64,000 bases of DNA, from the NCBI GenBank assembly GCA_030549775.1, contig CM060181.1, positions 50,598,218 through 50,662,217 on the forward strand, given 5' to 3'. The DNA comes from Tamarix chinensis (lineage: Eukaryota; Streptophyta; Magnoliopsida; Caryophyllales; Tamaricaceae). Below the pieces are notes generated by a model that was not told where the DNA came from, made no database searches, and worked only from the letters and a program-made list of their open reading frames with translations. This document shows positions 36,361 to 48,739 of this stretch, piece by piece (positions within the stretch are counted from its first letter, which is position 1; each line of letters opens with the position of its first letter). Position numbers and translations under genes: made by a program.

Positions 36361-39275
36361 AGGGTAGCTTGAGCTTCCCTTTTACACCCCTCGCAGTCCC
36401 TTGCATCGCCCTATGCTGCCACCACCACCACAACCACCCTGTCCACTACCTCCCTCTCTACCCAAAAAAACCTCCCTTTACCTTCCCACACCATCCATTC
36501 CCTTTTTCTCTCCCTCCTTCCTCCTCCTTTCTTCTCCTCCACTCTCGACTGCCACCACTGCCGCCGCCTGCGCTGCCACGGCGGGACGCCAACACCACTA
36601 CCACAATCCCCTCTGACCCAAAAACCCTACCACCCAAGAAGAAACCACTTCCTCCTTTTACAACTCCAAACTCCTATACTTTCTATCACCACCATCTCTA
36701 CCACCCTTGTGCCGCTGCCATGCGCCACCATGCACCGCTGCCACCCTAGCTACCACACCATTTCTAGTTGTATCCTAATCCTTATATCTATTTATTATAA
36801 ATTATTTTAAATATTTTCATATTATTCACCTTATTATTATTATTACTATGAATCTCATAACTAATATTTAGTTAGAAAAAATAAAGAAAAAGGAAAAAAT
36901 GAGTAGGAAGAGAGTTAATATTAGTGTTCCATTTTTATAGGTGAACCAAACCCTTCCCATAAGGAGGCATAGGATTCATGCTCAAAGCCCGGTGACTTAT
37001 TTGGTAAGGATGTGGTTAAGGCTTGGTTTGTATGATTTGTGTGCTCATGGGTGTTTCGATATGTGTTATGTATTATATGTGGGTATAGACTAAAATGTGT
37101 GTAGTGCAGCTTGTTTTGGATGGAGTTAAGGTAAGTTGTGTATGAGTTATGATATGTGTGACATGGGTGATTTGACTTATATTTTATGACACGATCTTAT
37201 GTATAGTTGTTATAATATGATATGCATGCTAGGAGCCCTTAGGTGGTATGGTGAGGTTGTGGGGATCTAAAAGAAATAAAGATGGTGGAGTGAATAGGAA
37301 GAAATGAGAAAAGCTTAAGTACCTTATGACCAATGGATGACAAAATAAACAATGAATAATAATAAAATGAAGGGTTGGAGTAAATCTTGCATGTGAAATA
37401 TAAGGCTTTCATAGGGTGATTAGTCATTACATGGGGGTAAAGTTTACGTGAGAAATTTAGTTTAAGGTTTAAGCATGCTGAGGGAAGAGTACTTGGGGGT
37501 GATTGGAGTCAATGGGTGAAAGATAGTACGTGGGTTGGTAGAAGTGTGCATGGGCCTAACTAGGATTTTTGGGAAAGTAGGGGAGTGGGTGAAAGGATTG
37601 ATGGTGATTGGTTAGAGTTAGGGTTGAGACTAGGAGGGTGTCTTATGAAGGGAGTGAGTCAAGTGGTAAAGAGGGTGGAGTGTGTGTGTGAAGGGATGGT
37701 GTAAAAGAAAAGAGGAGTACTAATGTTTCGGGGTAGCCAGCTAGGGTTTCTTGGATCATGTAGAAATAGGAGAATATGGTTGTGATGCTTGGAGTGGGTT
37801 TTGTGGAGTGATGGTGTTGAAGTCAAAGGGGAGTATGGGCCAAGTGAGGAAAAGTGAAGCTAGGGCCTTATAGGCTAGTTTAGGGTTTCTAAGGGGAAAC
37901 CCTAGTAGGCGATGGTGAGCCTAGGTGGAGAAATGGGAAAGTGGGCCTTGATCCATATGCATGGGGACTTTGGGACTCATGGTGAGTAGGGTGGAAGGTG
38001 AATAAAAGGTCTTGGAGTCTTGGGGTGTGTAGAGGTCCCAAGATATAGGATCAGGTCACTCAAGAATTCTGGGGTAATGGGTAGGGAGTCCATTGAGGGC
38101 ATACATGTTTAGTCGGGGTTACTTGTGGAATAAGACATGAGTAAGACGCTAATTACTAAAAGTGAAAGATTATCGAGCCGAGCTTAGGTTAGAGTGATTT
38201 TCGTTCCACCAGCTATAATAGTGGCTATAAAAATTTTGTCCTAGAGACCGTTCCATCGATTATAATAGTGGCCAGGAGCGTTCTACCCTAGAGTAGTTAT
38301 TTTCATTCCACCGACTATAATAGTGGGGGTTTTGAGCTTGATAAACCAAACTTTGTGTGTTAATAAATCACAAGAAAGACACTAAGTACTTACAGTGAAA
38401 CACCACGTGGGTCGGGGCTAGGTTAGGATGATTTCTGTTTCACCGGCTATAATAGTGGCTAAGTGCGTTTTTTCCTAGAGTAGTTGTTCCATTCTATCAA
38501 TTATAATAGTGGCGAAGTACATTTTGCCCTAGAGTAATTGTATCTGTTCCATTGGCTATAATAGTGGCCAGGTGTGTTTTGATTCGGAGTAGTTATCTTC
38601 GTTCCATCGACCATAATAGTAGGGTTCTCGTACTCACATGGATATAATTTAAGAGATGCGCAAAGATAGAAATAATGGCCTAAATTCTAATGATGATGAT
38701 TAACCTGAATGATTTACTGCATGCAATATCTACCTTTTTATGTTATGCATGGTCTTAGCCATATGGTTACCTTACTCAATACGTAATGTACTAATCACCC
38801 CTTTCATGGGTGCCGTTCATTCCCACAAGAAGTGGCCCCTCTTGAGTTTATATAGGTATGACATGACACTATTGATGACTTGGATGCCTATGATGCCTTA
38901 GGCGGGACTGAGTGATGGCCTATTGTACTTGTTGTGGGGTCTGCAAGGGTGGTCTTTAGACTTATCATTATATATTTTTCATATCATATCATTTATCATT
39001 TTATTTCCCCCATAGTGGGCATTGTTGCATTTAATTTCCATTTCTGTATTAACTCTGACATTTGCGTACTTCAATTTTATTTATGAAATGTTAAAACTAT
39101 TATATTTTTTATTGATTACTCGTGTTAATACTTTTAGTTTATCTAGTCTTGTAGTTAGTATGAGATTGGTCGGGGGTTAATCTTGTGCTGATCATGGCAG
39201 TAACATACCCGTTTTTAGTGTATGGTTTTCTATAACAAATGAAAAAATTTAACTGTAAATTTTGGGGGTGTTACA
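36361..39275 (+). repeat. Second LTR copy, 5' end missing, ends GGGGGTGTTACA
   Basis: It begins abruptly in a pyrimidine tract (36380-36770), has a splice-like GTGAACCAAACCC region at 36940, two module clusters (38185-38330, 38430-38620) and ends at 39275 with TTTTGGGGGTGTTACA. It appears to be the 3' part of an LTR of the same kind as 44396-47013. The small frames in 36195-36749 are tract artefacts. Confidence 0.55.
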
Positions 39276-41120
39276 ATATGCTTCTTGCCAGTTGAAGCAG
39301 CATGAGAAGAACTACTTGACGCATGATCTAGAGTTGGCAGCTACCATTTTTGTACTAAAGATTTGGAGGCATTATTTGTATGGGACTAAGTGTAGATTCT
39401 ATGCTGACCATAAGAGCTTTAAGTATATATTCACTCAGAAGGAGTTAAATATGAGACAGAGGAGATGGCTAGAGTCGATGAAGGACTATGATATAGGGTT
39501 GACCTACTACGAGGGCAAGGTTAATGTCATTGCAGATACCTTAAGTAGGAAGACACCTTATTCTTTGAGTTTTGTTGTGGTGTCTAGTTGATTGCTAGAG
39601 AAGCTTGATGAGAAGGGGATAGAGATGATCTAGCATGGTTAATTAGAGGCTTGGATGAGTGTGTTGACAATTACGTCAACGGTTTTTGATGAGATCCAAG
39701 CAGGATAGTCTAGGGATGTTAAGCTCAGAGGATTTGATAGAAGATTCAAGACGGATGAGCTGAGGGTTTTTCAAATCCATGAATGTGGTAGCTTTTGCTA
39801 CAGGGGTTGATGGTGTGTACCTTAGTGTTACGCTAATATGAAGCACTGAATTTTATAGGAAGGTTATTGTACTTCGTATTCTATCCACCCAGGAAGGGAT
39901 AAGTTGTACAAGGACCTCAAGAGGATCTACTAATGGCATCGCACGAAGTAAGAGGCAACAGAGTTCGTATCAAGATGTATGACCTACTAGAAGGTTAAGA
40001 TCGAGCATTGGAGACCCGCGGGGTTGGTTCAGCCTTCAAATGTTTTGAGTTGGAAGTGAGACTCTATCTCAGTGGATTTTGCAAGTAGGCTACCGAGGAC
40101 TCATAGCAGGTGCGATATGATCTAGGTTATTGTTGATAGGTTGACTAAATTTGCTATTTTTGTGCCAATGAAGTTGACTTGGATTATGGATCAACTGGCC
40201 TATGCATATTTGAGGTTTGTGGTGAGGCATGTTACACCTACTAACATAGTCTTTGATTGGGATTTGAGATTCCTTTCACACTTTTTGGGGAAGTTGCAGG
40301 AGGCTATGGGCATAATATTGAGGATGAGTACCTCCTTCTATCTAGCTATAAATGGGCAGATTAAGAGGACAATTTAGACTCTAGAAGATATGCTATAGGC
40401 TTGTGTTTTAGATTTCTGAGGTAGTTGGGTAGATCGTCTGCATTTATTTGAGTTCTCATACAACAACAGTTATCATGATAGCATAGGGATGACACCCTTT
40501 GACGCATTGTATGGACGTAAATATTAGACACCCATGTGTGGGAGCGACATTAGCAAGATTATTGTACTTGGACCAGAGATGACTGAGGAGACGACTTAGT
40601 AGGTTTAGTTGATTCAGGATAGGATAAGAGAAGTTCAGAGTCATCAGAAGAGCTATGTAGATCAGAGATGTCACGGTGATGAATTCGAACTATGGGGATA
40701 GAGTTTTGCTGAGGGTTTCACCTATCAAGGGGGTGTATAGATTTGGTCAAAAGGATTAGCTGAGCCTAAGGTACATTGGTTTATATGAGATTATTGATAG
40801 GGTTGGCAAGGTTGCATACTGCTTAGCACTTCCACTTGAGTTAGCTCGAGTTCATAGCATCTTCCACATCTCCCCGCTGAGGAAGTACATCATAGATCAA
40901 TCCCACATGATTAGACTAGATGAGATTGAGCTTGACGATTCATTGTCCTATAAAGAGAGGCCATTGCGGATTCTCGACACCAAGATTTGATAGAACTAAA
41001 AAAGCTCAACTCCGCTTGTGAAGATTCTGTGGAGCCGTCATGGACCAGAAGAAGCGACTAGGAAGACCGAGAAGGATATGTGTGAGACACATTCTGAGCT
41101 TTTTAGCTCAGGTGTGTTAG
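39276..41120 (+). pseudogene. Ty3/gypsy pol fragment: RNase H, integrase, chromo-like tail
   Basis: Directly after an LTR terminus the sequence enters the RNase H domain in mid-protein ([20 protein letters not shown], then [15 protein letters not shown], and ADTLSRK) to 39591. It continues through stops and frame changes into the integrase: a zinc-finger piece HPGRDKLYKDLKRIYW (about 39890), the core (VDRLTKFAIFVPMK, then DWDLRFLSHF, about 40130-40380), and [19 protein letters not shown] (about 40460-40525). A conserved tail follows (VYRFGQKG, HIFHISPLRKY, then LWSRHGPEEAT at about 41030-41060). This order and the tail fit a Tekay/Del-type chromovirus. Gag, protease, RT and the N-terminal RNase H are absent. 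At least eight stops make it non-functional. Confidence 0.9.
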
Positions 41121-41479
41121 GTTTTGGGATTCTCTCACTTTTAAGGGGTAGTAGTCAGTAGTATAGTAAAAACTCCGATAGGATTAACCACCGAGATTGC
41201 TTTATTAAATCTTCATTTATCTCTTTCTCTAACCTAGTCTTGTTACGAAATGAACACCCTATCATACCCTTAATTACCCATTCAACCCTATACCATGCGT
41301 TATCCTTATGATATTCACCAATTTACTGAAATACCCTTATCCTTATAATATACATAGCTATATTTAAACAAGTAATACTAAGGCCATAAACCCTTATTTT
41401 TTTATTTAATATCCCTTATGTCTTATTTTGAAGGCTTATTAAATCCATTAACATGTTATATATAATTTACCAATTTACC

Positions 41480-42160
41480 CAAAATACCCCATCTGGTTTG
41501 TAAAGTTACCAAGTACCTATTTTTTACTTACCAAATTACCAAATTGCCCTTCATACTTGTATAATTACCAAAATACCCTTCGTATTTGATAAATTACCAA
41601 ATTACCCTTCATACTTATTAAATTACCAATGGTACTCCTCATACTTGTTAAATTACTAATTTACCTCTCATACTTGTATAATGACCAAGTTACCTCTCTT
41701 TCATGCCAAGTTACTAAAATTTCCGTCTTACTTACTCTATTACCATTTTACCCCTTTTATTTGTGAAATTACCTATGCCATAATTTTCAAATACCCTTCT
41801 TATTTAATAATTTATCAAATTACCTTTTTTACTCATAACATTACCAAGTTATCCCTTTTCCATACAAAATTACTAAATGCCATTCTTATTTAATATTTTA
41901 CCAAATTGCCCTTTTTACTCATAACATTACCAAGTTATCCCCTTTTTCATGCAAAATTACTAAAATGCCCTTCTTGTTTAACAATTTACCAAATTACCCT
42001 TTTTACTCATAATATTGCCAAGTTACCCCACTTCCATGCAAAATTATCAAAATGCCCTTATTACTTATTAAATTATCATATTACCCATTTTATTCATATA
42101 AATTACAAATTTTTCCTTCTTATGCCAAATTTACTAAAATACTCTTACCACATAAAACAT
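41480..42160 (-). repeat. TTACCAAATTACCCTT tandem array
   Basis: Imperfect short units alternating TTACCAAATTACC with CTTCATACTTGT / TTTACTCATAACA. It is the reverse complement of the array type at 33230-34650 and lies in the equivalent part of the LTR. Confidence 0.8.
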
Positions 42161-43677
42161 TAATAACCATGGTCCCTATGCATCATCTAACACCACCAAC
42201 TATATTATTTATTATTAATAGCCATTATCACCTATCATACGTACTTATTTAAGCCACACCCTTGTACAATAAAAATTACTAAAATGCCCTTAGGGCTCAT
42301 ATTAACATTATCTCTACTACAAATTACTATATTAGCTTATCAAGACATATACATGCATCTAACATTATTATTAACAATAAGACTCCTTTCTTAGCCATCA
42401 TTTCTACACATGGTATAATATAACATGCTTCTCATTTCAAATTCCAACATATGCTACAAATCATGATATACTTAACACCACATAATATGCACACAAACAT
42501 ATTCAAAAATCCTAATGTGTTGGCATATGTATATCCACACATTTTAGTAGGGTATAGCGGTTACCTTATTTCTAGAAATAATTAAAATTTACCCATATCT
42601 CGACTAAAAGTTTAAGCTTTGATTAGTAAAAATAAATATCTAGGAATAATATAAAAATTAGCATATTAGTAGAAGAAAATTAAAAGAATGAATTTTTACC
42701 AAAAATGCTTATTGCATACACATTAATACTAACTATATCTATACCTCAAAAACTTGGTAACTTTAGATCATAAGGTGCAGCAAAACGCACACTGCATGCA
42801 TAAAGGGAAGGGAGAAGTAAGGGACAAAGAGAAGAGATGGGAGAAGCGGAAGGGGTTGCTTCAGGTGAGGGTTTGTGGCTTTGGTGAGGGATTTTGGAGG
42901 GGAGTGAGGGTGGTGGCTGGGTACAGGAGGGATGGTAGGGTGTAGGTGGGGTCAGGGGTTAGAGATTGGTAGTTCAAGGCAGTTAAGACGGTTGTGGCAA
43001 GGATGGAAAAGTGGTGAGAAGGAAGGGAGAAGAAGGAGAAGAAAGGAAAATAAGGGAAGAAAGGAGGGGGATGCAGGGGATATCTTGGCCGGCTGAGGTA
43101 AGGAGGTGGTAGAGGGGTGGCTTTGGTAACAGCAAAAGAGGGGAGATGACGACAGTAGGGAGTTTGTATGGAGGAGGTTGAGAAGGAGAAGAAAAGAAAA
43201 GGGAAGAGAAAGGTGGATGTAGGGGGTGAGTGGTGGCTATTGAGTGGTGCAGGGAGGAATTAGGGGATGCTAGGGGTTGGTGTGGTGGTTGGTTGGGCGA
43301 CAAAGGTGGCGATTTTGGGGGAAAAGCAAAAACAGGGGAGGAAAGAAGGGAGAAGAGGGGTACTATAGGGGAAGAAGGGGGATCAAGGAGAGAAAGAAAT
43401 TGGTAGAGGAGAAGAAGAAAAAGAAGAGGGAGAGGAGGGAAGGTAGAGGCTCAAGGCTAGGTGGCTGTAGGGGGCTATAGATCAGGGTAGATGGTAAGGA
43501 GAAGGAAGGAAGAAAAGGGGAAGGAGGGGGCATGAGAGAGGGGTTGTGCATGGTGAAAAATGGAAAGGAAAGGGACGGGAAAAAGAGGGAGAGGGCAGAC
43601 TGTAATGGCAAGTGCATAGGGTAAGACTACAGGTAGGTGCAGACATAGGGGTTGTTTGTTTGGTGCAAAGGCAAAGG

Positions 43678-43750
43678 AGGAAGAAGAAGAAGAAGAAGAA
43701 GAAGAAGAAGAAGAAGAAGAAGAAGAAGAAGAAGAAGAAGAAGAAGAAGA
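43678..43750. repeat. (GAA)n microsatellite
   Basis: About 24 near-perfect GAA units inside the purine-rich tract of the minus-strand LTR. It would read as poly-Glu, poly-Lys or poly-Arg by chance. Confidence 0.95.
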
Positions 43751-44395
43751 TGAAGAAAAGGTGAACGTAGGCCAATCGAGAAGGGATAAAAGAAGAGTGG
43801 GCCGACCCACGCACAAGGGAGAGGGGGAAAAAGAAGAGAGGGTTAGGTTAGCCCAACTAAGGAAGGAAGAAAGGAAAGAAAGAAGGGAAGGGGAGAAGGG
43901 CTGGACGGGTGAAGCTGGGTGGCAAGGAGAAGGAGGCTAGCAGTCCTGTGGGGGAAGAAGAAAGAAGAGGCAGGCCCGACGGCCCAAAGGAGGAAGAAAA
44001 GAAGAAAAAGGAAAAAATAAGGAAAAAAGAGAAAGAAAAAAAGGGAAAGAGGAAAAGGAAAAGGAAAAAGAAAAGGGGAAAATTAAAAATAAAAGAATTT
44101 TTAGAATTTGTGTATTTAACTATTTAGATGGATAAATTATTTTAATAAATTAATTTACTTAAAATTTAAGGAATTAATTTAAGAGGATAATTTTAGTAAA
44201 ATATGGGTTTAAAAAATTATTTAAATAAAAAGAGTATGATAAATAAAAAATATTTATTTTAATTTATTAAATAATCATATCTATTTAAAAAAATCATAAG
44301 TCCACAAAATAATCAAAATAATAATTTAAAAATTAAATTATCCCAAATGAAGATTAATTATTAAATTCTAGGTTTTAAAATTTTAGGGTATTGCA

Positions 44396-46469
44396 ACCAC
44401 GCACCACCCAAAGCTCGGTGGACCAACCACCAAGGTTACCCCATCATTCCCCTTTGTCATTGTTGGCTGTCGCCGTCGACCATTGCTATTTTTTCCCTCT
44501 TCCTTGTGTCTGTCGTGTTTTTCTAAGGTGCACAACTAATGCATGGCCTCATGCACAACCATGCATTACTAATTTTCCTTATTGCACGCGCAAGCAAACT
44601 AGCACGGTTTGCTCATGCACCCTCGTACAACCTGCTCACAGCCTATCACATGCTCGTGCATACTTTTTCGTTATTGTTTTGTGTCACCCATTGTCAACCA
44701 CAACTGTGCCTCTTCGCATAGCCTGCTTGTGTACAATCCTAGCTCATAGCCTTGGTGTGCGCTACCTCCCGTGTAGGCCCCCCCATTTCGGTAGTGCACC
44801 CTCTTTTTTAGCCCCAAAAATTATCTAAACACCACCCAACTTTAACCATGTCACCATCATACATTCCACCACACTTCCACACAACTCAAGATTCCTTTTG
44901 ACTCCAATTATTTCCATTTTTACCCTCCTTTACCTTAAATTCTCCCTCAGTTATAATCTTTGATCCTAATCGTGTATTATCTTATTTTTTGTAGGTGATA
45001 TTCTAGTGACCTTGGAGGAGGAAGTCTAGGATTTACATGCTTAGAAGCTGATGTCCTTGTTGGTAAGGATACTAATCGATGTTTTAGAATTTTTGTGTTA
45101 AATGCTTGCATGGCTATGTGCACTATCATAATATTGTTGTTATATGATAAAATGTATCCTATTAATGATATATTGTGATAATGTGAATTTAAATTATATA
45201 AAGGAAATGAGAATGGGAAATATGTGTTGATATAATCTTAATACCCTAAGTCATATTTGTGGAAAAACATAACTTATGGAATAGTAATATGGGTTAATAT
45301 GGAGATCTCAGTATTTTGATATATTAGGTGTATTAAATATGATAATGATATCAGAGGAAGTGTTTGGAGTAATTATGGAATGCTATGGTTCCTCAAAATG
45401 AGATAATGGCTTAATTAGGACATAGTAACCTTAAAATGGTAATATTGTTATCCCATGTGTAAAACCCTTGAATTAGACCACAAATTTTGGATATGTCGTT
45501 AATGTTAGTAATTTAAGGATGTGTATTGAACTTGGGTAATCATATGAGCCTTATGGAAATATTTATGACTAATCTTGAAATTAGGGTTTTGGAAGCTTTG
45601 TAAATAGTAATATTTGGGATAGGGCTATTAGTGTATGTGTGAGACGTAGGTATTACACCATGAATTTTAGGTGTGTTAACAATGATAATATTTGAGAGTG
45701 ATATATTATAATTAGTGGTTGAATGATCAATATAAGAGAAGTTATGCTAAGGGTGTAATAATAGGGTTTGAAGAAATTAAGGATCTTGACTCTGAAGATC
45801 GACCTTATGAATTTTGTTATGTGCTTATCTATCTTAATGTGTTCGATACCTGTAAATCGATTATGCATAAGATATTAACCATTTAAAGTGGAATATCATG
45901 AGAGTAGAGCCAATGTAATATTTTTATATCCGTTCCATCGGAAGATAATAGTAGCTCAAGTCCATTTTCCCCAAGAAGGCGATGTTTTATATATATCCGT
46001 TCCACTAGAGGATGATAGTGGCTCGATAGTGTTTTTTCCTTAGACAGTATTTTGGTCTATTTCACCAGATTTAGTATAGTGGACCCCATGCACATCTTGA
46101 ATGAAATATAACTATGTAACCTATGGATAAGACACTAATGACTTAAAATGGAATAGTATGTCAATTAGGATCAAGGTGATGTTTTTGTATCCATTCTACC
46201 AGATGATAATAGTGGCTCATGAGTGTTTTGCCTTGAGAAGGTGATGTTTTTAGATCCATTCCACCGAATCATAATAGTGGTTTAGGTATGTTGTCCTTGA
46301 GAAGTGCTTCAGAACGTTGAATAGATTTAAGAATAATGGGGTTCTTGAACTCAACGCATATAAAAGAATGAAAATGGTTATATCTAATAAAGAGGCCCGG
46401 AGTAGTATTTATCTAATGAGATTTTCATTAGTTTAAATGTGTACTCATCACCACTTGTGAATACATATG

Positions 46470-46511
<42 letters not shown>

Positions 46512-47013
46512 AATTCGATAGTATTGTTACCTTAATCAATACGTAGCATACTAACCATCCTTTTTAAGGGTGTTGCTCATTCCCATGAGCAAGATACCCT
46601 GATTCCTTTGTATAAGATTTTGAAGACCCTTCAGATGACTATGCTACTTTTGATGCACTATTTTGGGAATGAGTGACTCGTTATTTGTATTTGGTGTTTG
46701 GGTGAAGAGTCATGTTATCAAATTAATGTATTTACCTAGATACCCTTTTGGACTTTTTAATCTATGGTATTCTTTACTTTCTATTTTATTATTTTAATTC
46801 AAAATTAACCTCTAAACATGTATTGTATTTATAAATATTTTTTTCCATTTCTAATTACCTTATTTTACTATGAACGATTTTAGCCATATGATTGATGTAT
46901 GGTTGGTTGGACAAACCAAACTTATGTCAATTACGGTTGTAACACCCAATATTTTTCTTATACACTTCCATTGTAAAATGAATTTTTTTAATAGTAAAAA
47001 TTGGGGTGTTACA
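44396..47013 (+). repeat. LTR 3' portion ending TTGGGGTGTTACA
   Basis: It starts in a pyrimidine-rich tract (44396-44900), passes an exon-junction-like GTAGGTGATATTCTAGTGAC block (44990), two module clusters (45925-46085, 46185-46300; CCGTTCCATCGGAAGATAAT then AGTAGC/AGTGGC), the TTACCTTAATCAATACGTAG block (46525) and ends at 47013. It is homologous to 36900-39275 and to the inverted pair at 59325-61205. It also includes a (TA)n run at 46470-46507. A 145-codon frame at 44391-44828 is in the tract and is not supported. Confidence 0.55.
46470..46507. repeat. (TA)n microsatellite
   Basis: About 19 TA units within the LTR. Confidence 0.95.
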
Positions 47014-47176
47014 GATACTTAAGTTATCACGTACTTATAGAAAAATTCACCATACTTACCCATATTGCTTTCTAAAAATTAAGGAAGACAATTGTTTACC
47101 TTAAAAGAGCTGAGAAACACACCAGAGAGAGAAAAAGTCTTTATAAATCCAAACCCCTTTCCCTAAACTAGAACAC

Positions 47177-48739
47177 TGATAGATGAGATTTATAGATTAT
47201 TTTCATGCTTAAAAATGTCATTTATCTCTCATTAATTTTATAAGATTTAATATTTTCGTCGAGTTTTCCTCCTTTGAATAGATTTTACAGGAAAGAAAAA
47301 AATTGAGGAAATTCAAGGAGAAATCAATGAAAAGAAGAAAATCAAGTGAAGAACACATCAAGAAATGTTGAATCAAGGAGAGCAAAGTTGGAAAGGGAGC
47401 AGATATACCAAGAGAAGTTGTGCTGAAACTTCAAAAGGAATATAGTGGAAGAATCGAAAACACGACACCCCCGTGTTTCATAAACACGGGTCGTGTTAAT
47501 GATCTCGAGCATTGATTTTAAAATTTCTGCCGGCAGAACAGTTGGAATAAAACACGGAGGTCCCGTGTTTCCAAAACACGGACCGTGTTTCCATTTAAAA
47601 ATTTGTAACTGTCCGCGCGACCTGTTTCTGATATGTTTTCTATTTCAAAATAGGGTTCGGGAGAGAGAGAATGAATCGAAAATAATTGGAATGTACTTTC
47701 TTCCTTTATTCCTCTAGAATATGCATGTAATGCACAATTCCAACTTTTTGATATTCTTGAATTCTAGTGATCAATTGACAATCTGCACTTCAATTGATAA
47801 GTCTTCTCCATTCCTTTATGAAATTCAGTCTCTTCATTTTTGTTAAATATAAGTAGATTATTTGCAATTATACTTGTTTTCATTCTATTGTCATCTTATT
47901 GTATCAATAGTAGATTTTGTGAATGTATTGTTGTTATTAATTTTCGATTTTTATATGTAATTGTGTGATTTTTAAATATATAGAGGTTTGAGTAATTTGA
48001 ACAGGGTAGGATGATTTGAGGATGGAAATATATCCTAATTACCATATCATATTTTGAATGTTTGATTCTAGATGAAGTTTAATTGAGTTAATGGATCGAA
48101 TTGAATGATTCCGTATCATAGATTAAGATTTTTGAACTAATTAGATTGATCACCTATTTAGTTTAGAACTTAATCTTTGCTAAGGCAATGCAATTAACCC
48201 GTACTTGTTAATTAATTTGTCTAAAGTAGCAAGAAAATTAATTGTTAATCTTATCCATTAATTCGTGCAATTGCATAATCCGAGCTTATGTGATTATGAT
48301 TGTAGTTGGCTGCTTTCCGTTCATAATGCTACCATTAATTGAATCTAGCGTTCGTAACCTAGGTTATTAAATTGTTAGAAAATAAATTGAGAGCATATTC
48401 AATTTATTAAGGTAGAGAGGAAGCAAAGGAATTTGTTATTATGAATTTCCTAAAGTCAACATTAAATTGTTTAGAATCATTCTTCTTATTTGAATGTTTG
48501 GTATTTTGATTCCATCATTAATTCATTCCTCCCCTATTTATCAATTAGTGATTAAGACTTAGTATAATTATATTTAGTATTAGAATCAATGAAATTTTAT
48601 AAACGGGGTTATAACATCAATAGCAAAATTTGTGAATAAAACGTCATTCCTTATGGGTTTGACTCCTTCTTTCCATATACTATGTATTTGGAAGTTAGGA
48701 TTTATTTAATAAATTTGTTGTATTTACGACAGTGCATCA
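47177..48739 (+). mobile_element. Solo LTR of Tat/Athila type, 1563 bp
   Basis: It starts TGATAGATGAGATTTATAG and ends GACAGTGCATCA. The perfect 5-bp duplication AACAC is at 47172-47176 and 48740-48744. The TGATRR start with ATGCTTAAAAATGTCATTT, the CGTGTTT palindromes and the ACGACAGTGCATCA end fit the non-chromovirus Tat/Athila LTRs of plants. No internal region remains, so it arose by LTR-LTR recombination. The 74-codon frame at 47493 is not supported. Confidence 0.85.
47461..47595. repeat. Palindromic CCCGTGTTT / AAACACGGG motifs
   Basis: Two hairpin-forming units: CCCGTGTTTCATAAACACGG (about 47471-47490) and CCCGTGTTTCCAAAACACGG (about 47562-47581). Each is flanked by extra CGTGTT half-sites. 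Motifs of this kind are common in plant Tat/Athila LTRs. Confidence 0.85.

Larger units (their letters stand above)
41121..44395 (-). repeat. Ty3/gypsy-type LTR in reverse orientation
   Basis: Read on the minus strand it starts at 44395 TGCAATACCCTAAAATTTTA, like the start at 30529. It continues into AT-rich sequence, a long pyrimidine tract (44090-42750), a block at 42660-42480 homologous to 32710-32880 (CTAATCAAAGCTT, then AACACATTAGGATTTTT), and a TTACCAAATTACCCTT array (42160-41480, plus strand). It abuts the gypsy fragment without a recognisable 3' terminus. Frames in 42750-44130 (poly-Glu, poly-Ser, Pro-rich) come from the purine-rich strand and are not genes. Confidence 0.6.

Noticed and set aside
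43475..43940. Poly-Glu, poly-Ser and poly-Phe open frames
   Set aside because: All are translations of one GAA microsatellite and its purine-rich surroundings in different frames.
44391..44828. 145-codon frame starting MQPRTTQSSV
   Set aside because: It starts immediately at an LTR terminus, lies in a pyrimidine-rich LTR tract, and shows no domain.
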